From contig JAEWZE010000146.1 of the NCBI GenBank assembly GCA_023395465.1, positions 1 to 16,898 of the forward strand: a DNA stretch of 16,898 nucleotides, in the 5' to 3' direction. The notes beneath the pieces were generated by a model. That model did not search any database, was not told the origin of the DNA, and saw nothing but the letters and a program-made list of their open reading frames with translations. Both the position numbers and the translations under genes were made by a program. Below are positions 6,525-13,282 of the stretch, piece by piece; the stretch's first letter is position 1; each line of letters starts with the position of its first letter. The DNA comes from Pseudomonadota bacterium (lineage in GTDB: Bacteria > Pseudomonadota > Gammaproteobacteria > Xanthomonadales > Xanthomonadaceae).

Positions 6525-8705
6525 CTAGGCCGGCGACAGGTTGGCGTAGGCGAGCACCAGCCACTTCGAACCCGCCTCGTCGAAGTTCACCTGCACGCGC
6601 GCGTGCGCGCCGCTGCCTTCCACCTCGGTCACCACGCCGCTGCCGAACTTGGCGTGGGTGACGTTCTGGCCCAGACGCAGGCCCGGCGACTGGTCCAGCG
6701 AGGCATGGCCCCAGTCGCGGCGCGGCTGCGGCGCGAACGCCGGGCGCGAGACCTGCACGCGCGGACGCACTTCGTTGAGCAGCGCGGAGGGGATCTCGCG
6801 CAGGAAGCGCGACGGCACGCCGTACATGTCCTGGCCGTGCAGCCGCCGCGATTCGGCATAGCTGAGCACCAGCTTCTGCCGCGCGCGGGTGATGCCGACG
6901 TAGGCCAGCCGCCGCTCCTCCTCCAGCCGCCCGCTCTCCTCGATCGAGCGCGCGTTGGGGAACAGGCCCTCCTCCATGCCCGCCAGGAACACCAGCGGAA
7001 ACTCCAGTCCCTTGGCGCTGTGCAGCGTCATCAGCTGCACGCCGTCCTCGCCGGCCTGGGCCTGGCCTTCGCCGGCCTCGAGCGAGGCGTAAGCCAGGAA
7101 CGCGACCAGTTCGCTGAGCTGCGCGGCGTCCTCCTCGTCGCCCTTGACGAAGCGCGACGCCACCGAGACCAGTTCGTCGAGGTTGTCCACGCGCGAATCG
7201 GCGGCGCCCTTGGACTCGTTGGTGTAGTGCACGCGCAGGCCGGAGCGCAGCAGCACGTGGTCGATCTTGTCCTTGAGCGGCAGCTCGGCCACCTCGTTCT
7301 CGATCGCGTCGACCAGGGCGTGGAAGCCGGCCAGCGCATTGCGCGCGCGGGCCTGCAGCGCGCCACCCTGCTGCACCCGCAGCGAGGCTTCCCACAGCGA
7401 CACGCCGGCACTGCGCGCCTGCCGGCGCACCTCGTCCAGGGTGCGATCGCCGATGCCGCGCGTGGGCGTGTTGACCGCGCGCTCGAAGGCCGCGTCGTCG
7501 GCGCGGTTCGCCACCAGCCGCAGGTAGGCCAGGGTGTCCTTGACCTCGGCGCGCTCGAAGAAGCGCACGCCCCCATACACGCGGTACGGCACCTGCTCGG
7601 CCAGCAGCGCTTCCTCGAACGCGCGCGACTGGGCGTTGCTGCGGTAGAGGATGGCGCAATCGCCGTGGCTGCCGCCGCCCTGCACCCACTGCGCGATGCG
7701 CTCGATCACGAAGCGCGCCTCGTCGATCTCGTTGTAGGCCGCGTACAGGTCGATCGGCTCGCCTTCGCCGCTGTCGGTCCACAGCTGCTTGCCCAGGCGC
7801 TCGGGGTTGTGCGCGATCACCGCGTTGGCCGCGCCCAGGATGTTGGCGCTGGAGCGGTAGTTCTGCTCCAGCCGGATCGTCTGCGCGCCGGGATAGTCGC
7901 GCAGGAAGCGCTGCATGTTCTCGACCTTGGCGCCGCGCCAGCCGTAGATCGACTGGTCGTCGTCGCCGACCACGAACACCTGGCCACGCTCGCCGGCCAG
8001 CAGCCGCACGAAGCCGTACTGGATGGCGTTGGTGTCCTGGAATTCGTCCACCAGCAGCTGGCCGAAGCGCTGCCGGTAATGCGCCAGCAGCGCCGCGTTG
8101 TCGCGCAGCAGTTCGTGCGCGCGCAGCAGGATCTCGGCGAAGTCGACCAGCCCGGCGCGGTCGCAGCGCTCCTGGTAGAGCACGTAGCTCTTGAGCATCA
8201 CCTCCGACCACTCGTCGCCGCCGGACTGGATGTGCTGCGGCCGGCGGCCCTCGTCCTTCTGCGCGTTGATCCACCAGGCGATCTGCCGCGGCGGGAAGCG
8301 CGCCTCGTCAAACTCGAGCTGCTGCACGACGCGCTTGACCAGGCGCAGCTGGTCGTCCGAGTCCAGGATCTGGAAGCCCTCGGGCAGCCTGGCGTCCTGC
8401 CAGTGCAGGCGCAGCAGGCGGTGGGCCAGGCCGTGGAAGGTGCCGATCCACAGCCCGCGCGCGCCGTTGCGCAGCTGCGCGTCGATGCGGTGGCGCATCT
8501 CGGCCGCGGCCTTGTTGGTGAAGGTGACCGAGAAGATGCCGTGCAGCGGCACCCCCATCACCTCGTGCAGCCAGGCGATGCGGTGGGTGAGGACGCGGGT
8601 CTTGCCGCTGCCGGCGCCGGCCAGGACCAGGTAATGGCCGGGCGGTGCGGACACGGCTTCGCGCTGGGCCGGGTTCAGCCCATCGAGCAGGTGGGAAACA
8701 TCCAT
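6525..8705 (-). CDS. uvrD: DNA helicase II (UvrD)
   Basis: This superfamily 1A 3'-5' helicase acts in nucleotide-excision and mismatch repair. It has 726 residues against about 720 in E. coli. Motifs in order are Q motif LNPAQREAV, motif I AGAGSGKT (K35), motif II VDEFQDTN (D220/E221), motif III VVGDDDQSIYGWRGA, motif IV LEQNYRSS, motif V TLHSAKGLEFP and motif VI YVGITRARQKL. The C-terminal KFGSGVVTEVEGSG segment is the Tudor-like domain typical of UvrD/PcrA rather than Rep. All catalytic residues are present. The ATG at 8705 has no Shine-Dalgarno sequence but a TAGAAT hexamer 6 nt upstream. No LexA box is visible in the short upstream gap, in contrast to the SOS-controlled E. coli gene. Confidence 0.98.
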   Translation of the reverse strand: MDVSHLLDGLNPAQREAVSAPPGHYLVLAGAGSGKTRVLTHRIAWLHEVMGVPLHGIFSVTFTNKAAAEMRHRIDAQLRNGARGLWIGTFHGLAHRLLRLHWQDARLPEGFQILDSDDQLRLVKRVVQQLEFDEARFPPRQIAWWINAQKDEGRRPQHIQSGGDEWSEVMLKSYVLYQERCDRAGLVDFAEILLRAHELLRDNAALLAHYRQRFGQLLVDEFQDTNAIQYGFVRLLAGERGQVFVVGDDDQSIYGWRGAKVENMQRFLRDYPGAQTIRLEQNYRSSANILGAANAVIAHNPERLGKQLWTDSGEGEPIDLYAAYNEIDEARFVIERIAQWVQGGGSHGDCAILYRSNAQSRAFEEALLAEQVPYRVYGGVRFFERAEVKDTLAYLRLVANRADDAAFERAVNTPTRGIGDRTLDEVRRQARSAGVSLWEASLRVQQGGALQARARNALAGFHALVDAIENEVAELPLKDKIDHVLLRSGLRVHYTNESKGAADSRVDNLDELVSVASRFVKGDEEDAAQLSELVAFLAYASLEAGEGQAQAGEDGVQLMTLHSAKGLEFPLVFLAGMEEGLFPNARSIEESGRLEEERRLAYVGITRARQKLVLSYAESRRLHGQDMYGVPSRFLREIPSALLNEVRPRVQVSRPAFAPQPRRDWGHASLDQSPGLRLGQNVTHAKFGSGVVTEVEGSGAHARVQVNFDEAGSKWLVLAYANLSPA

Positions 8706-8711
8706 GCGCCC

Positions 8712-8717
8712 ATTCTA
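8712..8717 (-). promoter_or_regulatory. uvrD -10 element TAGAAT, leaderless arrangement
   Basis: TAGAAT on the minus strand ends 6 nt before the uvrD ATG, the same hexamer and distance as at polA. Transcription would start on or next to the A of the ATG. No clear -35 is visible. Confidence 0.5.
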
Positions 8718-8789
8718 GGCGACCGCTGTCGCAGGTCCGGACACGCGGCCTGCCGCGCGTGCCCCGGCCCTGCCGTTCAGCGTGCGCGG

Positions 8790-8834
8790 GGCGCCGGGAA
8801 CGGCCCGGCACCGCGCCCGGGACGCGCCCGGGAC
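8790..8834. repeat. GC-rich hairpin plus 11-bp tandem duplication after the DUF6445 gene
   Basis: GGCGCCGGG (8790-8798) and CCCGGCACC (8804-8812) form a 9-bp stem with one mismatch and a 5-nt loop. Next to it the 11-mer GCGCCCGGGAC occurs twice head to tail (8813-8834), ending 9 nt from the DUF6445 stop. The hairpin lacks a T-tract on the minus strand. It may stabilise or help end the operon mRNA, or be Rho-dependent. Confidence 0.45.
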
Positions 8835-8843
8835 GCGGGCGGC

Positions 8844-9554
8844 TCAGGCCGCGGGCTCAAGGACGTCGATGAAACTGTTGATCGACAGCCGCCCGGCCTG
8901 CACGTCCGCCGGCGGCACCCGGGCGCTGTCGATGTCGCCGGAATGCAGCGAATTGCGCCGGTAGACCAGCATCCGGTTGTACGCCCCCTCGACGCCGTCG
9001 ATGCGCTCGAACAGCGGCGAGTCGCCCCTGATGTAGCCGGGGCCGGCCGCGTCCTCACGCCGGCTCTCGTCCTGCAGGGTGGCGAAATAGGCCGCATGCC
9101 GCGCCTGGTCCACCGATTCGTAGCCGGTGGCACGGTGCCGGTAGAACGCGGTGCCGCCCCAGTCGCCGCGGAACAGGTAGTGCACCGTGGCCAGTCCGTT
9201 GGCCGCGGCAGAATCGATGTGCGGGATCCGCTGCAGGAACGCCAGGGTCTCCGGCGGCTGGCTGACCAGGGAGTAGTGGCACATCGGGAAGCGCAGCCCG
9301 CCCTGCGCAGGCAGGCCGAAATGGCTCGCCAGCAGCGGCCGCAGCAGCCGCTCGAGGAAGGCCTCGTACGACAGCGGCGCGCGCAGCCGCAGCCCGGGGA
9401 ACATCGCTCCCTGCGGCGTGAAGTGTCCGCGCGCAGCCTTGCGAACCAGCCGGTCGGGATCGGCCACGGCCTGGTCGATGACCAGCAGCGGCGCGCCTTC
9501 CGCGCCGATTGTCCGCGCCTGGACGCGGATGCCGGGACCCGGCTGGATCAACAC
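8844..9554 (-). CDS. DUF6445-family protein, possible Fe(II)/2-oxoglutarate oxygenase
   Basis: This 236-residue protein is recognised as DUF6445 from its wording and its place beside a tryptophan-halogenase gene. No function is established. Visible in the sequence is a possible double-stranded beta-helix iron site: H112-x-D114 in PHIDSAAANGLATVHYLF, a later histidine H204 in NSLHSGDI, and R222-x-S224 in GRLSINSFI, the usual place of the 2-oxoglutarate-binding Arg. The GGTAFYRHR stretch between them suits such a fold. The spacing from H204 to R222 is longer than usual, so this is inference. Translation starts at GTG (9554), or possibly the TTG one codon later. It is 7 nt past the halogenase stop without a good ribosome binding site, suggesting translational coupling. 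It is the last gene of the locus. Confidence 0.85.
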   Translation of the reverse strand: MLIQPGPGIRVQARTIGAEGAPLLVIDQAVADPDRLVRKAARGHFTPQGAMFPGLRLRAPLSYEAFLERLLRPLLASHFGLPAQGGLRFPMCHYSLVSQPPETLAFLQRIPHIDSAAANGLATVHYLFRGDWGGTAFYRHRATGYESVDQARHAAYFATLQDESRREDAAGPGYIRGDSPLFERIDGVEGAYNRMLVYRRNSLHSGDIDSARVPPADVQAGRLSINSFIDVLEPAA

Positions 9555-9561
9555 GTGGCCA

Positions 9562-11196
9562 TCACCGCGCGAGCCCGCCGCCCACTCCCGCGATCCTGCC
9601 GGTCACGCTCGCATGCTTGCGCGCCCGCTCGTACATCAGTTCCCAGGCCGACGGGGGCGCCTTGCAGTAGCTGTCGAGGAACTGCTGGTGCGTCGGCATG
9701 GCCGCCACGGCGCGATCGATGGGCTGGCGGATGCCGTCGAACAGGCGTTTGAGGTCGGCATCCGCGAGCGTGCGCGCCAGCGGATGGTGCGCCTTGGGCA
9801 CCACGCCCTGGCCGAGCATGCAGTGCGTCCAGGAGTCGAGCCGGAACAGTTCGTCTTCGCCCTGCGACGCGTGCGCCCGGTCGCGGAACATCTGGATGCG
9901 GTGTGCGAGGTCGGCCGGCAGGGTCATGTTCCGCACCTGCTGCCAGAGCGGCTCGTCGCGCTGGTTGAGGTGGTAGTGCAGGATGATGAAGTCGCGGACG
10001 TGCTCCATCTCCGCGCGACTGATGTCGTTGTAGCGCTGCACCATGGATTCGTCGATGCCGTCGTCCGGGAACAGCTTCAGCAACCTCGCCACGCCGCTCA
10101 GGGTGAGGTGGATGCTGGTCGATTCCAGCGGCTCGATGAAGCCGCTCGCCAGGCCCAGGGCGATCACGTTCTTGTTCCAGGCCTTGCGCCGGCGGCCCGT
10201 CCGGAACGGAATGATCCAGGGGTCGCGCAACGCCCTGGCGGGGTTCTCCGCCAGCAGCCTGGCCGTCGCCTCGTCGTCGGACATGTGCGCGTCCGAGAAC
10301 ACGATGCCGCAGCCGATACGATGCTGCAGCGCGATCTTCCAGTGCCAGCCCGCCTCGTGCGCGATTGCGCGCGTGTAGGGAACGGCGGGGCCCTGGGCTT
10401 CGGTCTGCAGCGCGACCGCGCGGTTGCTCGGCAACCACTGGTTCCAGTCCTCGTAGCCGGTGCCGAGCGTCTGCTCGCTCAGCACCGCGCGGGCGCCGGT
10501 GCAGTCGATGAACAGGTCGCCCTCCACCACGGCGCCGTTGTCCAGCTCCAGCGCCTCGACGAAGCCGCTCTCCGGATGCTGCCGCACCTGCCGGATCCTG
10601 CCCTCGATGCGGGTCAGTCCCTGGCGCTCGGCGCGCTCGCGCATGTACGCGGCGTAGAGGCCGGCGTCGAAGTGGTAGGCATAGTTCACCTCCAGCCGGT
10701 CGGGCGACATCGCCTGGTTCGCCCAGCGCGTGGACCACTGCTGCGCCCCGTCGCCCTGGTGGTTCGGCAGGGCGAAGCGGTCGACGCGCGAGGCCACGGT
10801 TTCCAGGCAGAAGTCGCCCAGCTCGGAAGTCAGGCCGCGACGCCGGCTGTCCAGCCAGAAGTGGTGGAACTCCGCAGCCCAGGTTCCCAGTCCGGTCAGG
10901 CCGAAGGGATGGAAATAGTTGTGGCCTGGCCGCAGCCAGTTCTCGAACGAGATCGACAGCTTGAAGCTCGCGGCCACCGAACTCATGAACTCGCGCTCGT
11001 CGATTCCCAGCAGCCGGTGGAAGGTGCGGATGGTCGGGATCGTGGACTCGCCCACGCCCACCGTGCCGATCTGCTCCGACTCGACCAGGGTGACTTCGAG
11101 CATGTCGCGGAACTGGTGGGTGAGTGCGCACGCGGCGACCCAGCCCGCGGTGCCGCCGCCGGCGATGACGACGCGCCTGATGCTGCCTTGTGCCAT
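9562..11196 (-). CDS. Flavin-dependent tryptophan-halogenase-family protein
   Basis: The 544-residue product belongs to the Trp_halogenase family (PrnA/RebH type). It has the FAD-binding GGGTAGW at residues 13-19, then VGVGESTIPT, and the catalytic-type lysine at K79 (AASFKLSISFENW), the same number as in PrnA and RebH. EPLESTSIH supplies E358/S359, matching the PrnA E346/S347 pair. The hallmark WxWxIP is WHWKIA here (residues 284-289), with Ala replacing Pro. There is no signal peptide, so it is cytoplasmic. It needs FADH2 from a reductase; none is in the window. Free tryptophan is not a safe substrate call, since this receptor-linked subgroup is largely uncharacterised. A GGGGAG-containing leader precedes the ATG, and a 116-nt gap separates it from the JmjC gene upstream. 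Confidence 0.93.
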   Translation of the reverse strand: MAQGSIRRVVIAGGGTAGWVAACALTHQFRDMLEVTLVESEQIGTVGVGESTIPTIRTFHRLLGIDEREFMSSVAASFKLSISFENWLRPGHNYFHPFGLTGLGTWAAEFHHFWLDSRRRGLTSELGDFCLETVASRVDRFALPNHQGDGAQQWSTRWANQAMSPDRLEVNYAYHFDAGLYAAYMRERAERQGLTRIEGRIRQVRQHPESGFVEALELDNGAVVEGDLFIDCTGARAVLSEQTLGTGYEDWNQWLPSNRAVALQTEAQGPAVPYTRAIAHEAGWHWKIALQHRIGCGIVFSDAHMSDDEATARLLAENPARALRDPWIIPFRTGRRRKAWNKNVIALGLASGFIEPLESTSIHLTLSGVARLLKLFPDDGIDESMVQRYNDISRAEMEHVRDFIILHYHLNQRDEPLWQQVRNMTLPADLAHRIQMFRDRAHASQGEDELFRLDSWTHCMLGQGVVPKAHHPLARTLADADLKRLFDGIRQPIDRAVAAMPTHQQFLDSYCKAPPSAWELMYERARKHASVTGRIAGVGGGLAR

Positions 11197-11204
11197 GTGT
11201 CCTG

Positions 11205-11211
11205 CTCCCCG
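11205..11211 (-). promoter_or_regulatory. Halogenase ribosome binding region, complementary to the small-RNA loop
   Basis: CGGGGAG on the minus strand sits 8 nt before the ATG at 11196. It serves as Shine-Dalgarno sequence together with the following AGGA. The same seven bases are the exact complement of the CTCCCCG loop of hairpin B in the sX13-like RNA at 152-158. Confidence 0.45.
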
Positions 11212-11312
11212 CTGAAGTTCGCTGTGATGTGAGATGGGCTGCGGCCGTTGCGCGGTCGCGCCGCGATGCGCCGCCGCAGGGGCGCGCGTGGACGTTCAGG
11301 GCATGGCTACGC

Positions 11313-12335
11313 TCACCGGTTCAGGCGGGCTATGAGCCAGGCCCGCATTCGCCGCGCGGCGGCTTCATCGAACGGACCCAGCACGCCCCTGGCCTCCTCC
11401 GGCAGGTGCTCGCCCGCGCGCTCGGCCGGACCGAACACGTAGTATTCGAACACCTCGCGCCAGGCCTGCTTCTCGCGTTCGGGCCGGTCGCGGATCGCCC
11501 ACAGCGCGTGGTGCAGCGCATGCATCGGCGTGGGCACCCAGGCCGGCACGCTGTTCCACCAGTAGTTGACCAGCACGTTGAATGGCGACAACCCCTGCAC
11601 GTGATGCCACCACATGCTCGGGATGAACAGCGCATCGCCGGGATCGAGTTCGACGCTGCGCGCGTGCGCAAGCGCCTGGGCGAAACGCGGGAAGCGGGCG
11701 AGGTCCGGCGCGTCGAAATCGACGACGCTCACCGCCTGTCCGCCCGGCGTCGGTTCGAGCGGGCCGGGATAGAGGTTGTGGATCTGTTCCGGCGGGAACA
11801 GGGTGAAGCGGCGGCGGCCCACCGCGCAGCACGCGATGTTGTCGGGCGCATCGTAATGACAGGATGCGGTGGTGCGATTGCCGATCCAGATGGCGGGCGG
11901 CGCCTCGACCCCGTGCGCGGCGAAGTCCAGGTCGTTGCGCGCGCGCAGGCCAGGCAGCACGCTGTCGACCGGCACCGAGGCGACGTAGTGGGTCGGCGGA
12001 CGCGCGTCGTCCAGGTGTGCCTGGATCTCGCCCAGCACCTGCTCCAGCGTGCCACGCCGCGCCTCGGTGTTCAGGCGCGTGTAGCTGTCGTCGTAGAACG
12101 GCCGGCCGGCGGTGTCCGCAGGGCCCCAGGAGTACGGCAGCGGGCGACCGTTGGAGTGTTCGAGCAGGTGCGCGATGGCCGCCTGCGACGATTCGCGCCC
12201 GGCCGCCACCAGGCTCCAGTCCCGGACCAGGCCCTTGAGCAGGACGGGCTCGCCGCCTTCGAGCAGTTCCGGCAGCGGCAGCGCGCCAGGCCTGGCGCCC
12301 TCCATCGTGCGCACGCCGGCGGCGGTGGCGGCCAT
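11313..12335 (-). CDS. JmjC / cupin-like Fe(II)-2-oxoglutarate oxygenase-type protein
   Basis: The 340-residue protein has the layout of the FIH-like cupin_8/JmjC family, which hydroxylates protein or small-molecule substrates. N-terminal PVLLKGLVRDW is the usual first strand. The iron ligands are H160-x-D162 (SCHYDAPDN) and a distal His, H244 or H245 (FIPSMWWHHV). RRRFTLFPPEQ at 174-184 corresponds to the co-substrate-binding strand (FIH-type KxxILFPP). The long acidic/basic C-terminal helix region (residues 265-340) may mediate dimerisation. The ATG at 12335 starts 2 nt after the SapC-like stop, so translation is probably coupled; an in-frame extension further upstream runs inside the SapC gene and is rejected. 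The catalytic residues look intact, so activity is plausible; the substrate is unknown. Confidence 0.9.
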   Translation of the reverse strand: MAATAAGVRTMEGARPGALPLPELLEGGEPVLLKGLVRDWSLVAAGRESSQAAIAHLLEHSNGRPLPYSWGPADTAGRPFYDDSYTRLNTEARRGTLEQVLGEIQAHLDDARPPTHYVASVPVDSVLPGLRARNDLDFAAHGVEAPPAIWIGNRTTASCHYDAPDNIACCAVGRRRFTLFPPEQIHNLYPGPLEPTPGGQAVSVVDFDAPDLARFPRFAQALAHARSVELDPGDALFIPSMWWHHVQGLSPFNVLVNYWWNSVPAWVPTPMHALHHALWAIRDRPEREKQAWREVFEYYVFGPAERAGEHLPEEARGVLGPFDEAAARRMRAWLIARLNR

Positions 12336-12337
12336 CG

Positions 12338-13090
12338 TCAGGCCGTCTGTCCGGCGGCCGCCGCGGCACGCAGCCGGCGCTGCTTCTCCGCGATCAGGCG
12401 ACGCATGTTGTGCAGCGAGGACAACACCAGGTAGACGCCTTCGAGCATTCCGGCGCGGTGCAGCCCGTGCAACTGCTGCGCGTCGAGCGCGGCGAGTCGC
12501 TCGCGGTCTATGGCATGCAGGCCGGTCAGCCGGGCACCATGGGCCTCGTCGAACCGCAGTTCCAGGTCGGTCGGCTGGATCAGGCCCAGCGCATCGAGTT
12601 CGGCGTACATCGCCGTGGCCGCCGCGACGCCGTCGTTGATCCCGCGCAGCACCGTGCTGACGTGTTCCAGGTAAGGACTGTGTCCGCCCTTGGGGAGGAA
12701 GACGGCCACGCCGCTGCCGTCGCGCGAAACGCGCGGATGGCTCGTGTCGACATGGATCACCGGTTCGCGCTGCAGCTCGCCACCGATGCGCTGCTCCTGG
12801 AAGCCGATCAGGAACGGGCCCCGCGCGATCGCGCCCGGCAGGTAGCTGGCGTTCCAGCGGTCGCCCTCGATGTAGAGGTTCTCGCCGCCGTCGAAACCGA
12901 GCAGCGCGACGGCCTGGAAGCCGCCGGCCTCGTCCTTGCGGAAGAAGATCGGATACTCGCGCTGCACCTCGGCGAACTCGGTCGGCCACACCGGCACCAG
13001 TCCGGTGGGATCGCCAAGTTCGGTGCCGAAGTGGGTCAGGACGCGCAGGTCCTTGTGGGTCAGGTTATCGAGCAACTGGTACTGCGACAT
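12338..13090 (-). CDS. SapC-family protein
   Basis: This 250-residue soluble protein is of the SapC family (PF07277), seen in the N-terminal half: VPVWPTEFAEVQREYPIFF, ALLGFDGGENLYI, NASYLPGAIARGPF and VIHVDTSHPRV. Despite the name it has no membrane segments and is not the SapC permease of Salmonella peptide transport. Biochemical function is unknown, but it occurs again and again next to TonB-dependent receptors, JmjC-like proteins and halogenase-like flavoproteins. The ATG at 13090 is supported by GGAG 5 nt upstream; the open frame reaching further up crosses non-conserved sequence. It follows the receptor terminator by 120 nt. No clear promoter is visible there, so read-through from the receptor is likely. 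The C-terminus is a helical Arg/Ala-rich stretch. Confidence 0.92.
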   Translation of the reverse strand: MSQYQLLDNLTHKDLRVLTHFGTELGDPTGLVPVWPTEFAEVQREYPIFFRKDEAGGFQAVALLGFDGGENLYIEGDRWNASYLPGAIARGPFLIGFQEQRIGGELQREPVIHVDTSHPRVSRDGSGVAVFLPKGGHSPYLEHVSTVLRGINDGVAAATAMYAELDALGLIQPTDLELRFDEAHGARLTGLHAIDRERLAALDAQQLHGLHRAGMLEGVYLVLSSLHNMRRLIAEKQRRLRAAAAAGQTA

Positions 13091-13210
13091 TTCAGCTCCG
13101 GCAGCGCCGCGCGCAGGCGCCGCACCGCTTGGTGGATGCGAACCGCGCCAACACGCGACTTCGCCCCATGATGCCTCTGCCGCGACCGGAAATCGAGCCG
13201 GATGCGGCGC

Positions 13211-13245
13211 AAGAAAAAGGGGCCGTTGCACCAGGCAACGGCCCC
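13211..13245 (-). terminator. Strong intrinsic terminator between the receptor and the SapC-led genes
   Basis: On the minus strand GGGGCCGTTGC (13245-13235) and GCAACGGCCCC (13229-13219) form a perfect 11-bp stem with a CTGGT loop, followed by TTTTTCTT (13218-13211). It lies 38 nt past the receptor stop and 120 nt before the SapC-family start. It should end most receptor transcripts, leaving partial read-through into the four enzyme genes. Confidence 0.93.
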
Positions 13246-13282
13246 ACCGTTCACACCAACTGGGCCTTGGAGAGGTTCGGCG

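Noticed and set aside
8706..8843. LexA/SOS box before uvrD
   Set aside because: No CTGT-N8-ACAG-like palindrome in the gap between uvrD and the DUF6445 gene.
6426..9752. 1108-codon open frame opposite uvrD and the DUF6445 gene
   Set aside because: It spans two genes and an intergenic gap on the other strand and lacks any domain; shadow frame.
9562..11196. Classical antibiotic biosynthesis cluster suggested by the halogenase
   Set aside because: No NRPS, PKS, prenyltransferase, flavin reductase or resistance gene is present; neighbours are receptor and SapC-type genes.
9418..11232. 604-codon open frame opposite the halogenase
   Set aside because: Same shadow pattern; the halogenase strand carries the FAD and catalytic motifs.
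12336..12989. N-terminal extension of the JmjC-like gene by 218 codons
   Set aside because: The extension lies inside the SapC-family gene in another frame and shows no similarity; the ATG at 12335 fits the family start.
12338..13090. SapC as a peptide ABC-transporter permease
   Set aside because: The protein has no membrane helices; it only shares the family name with the Salmonella permease.
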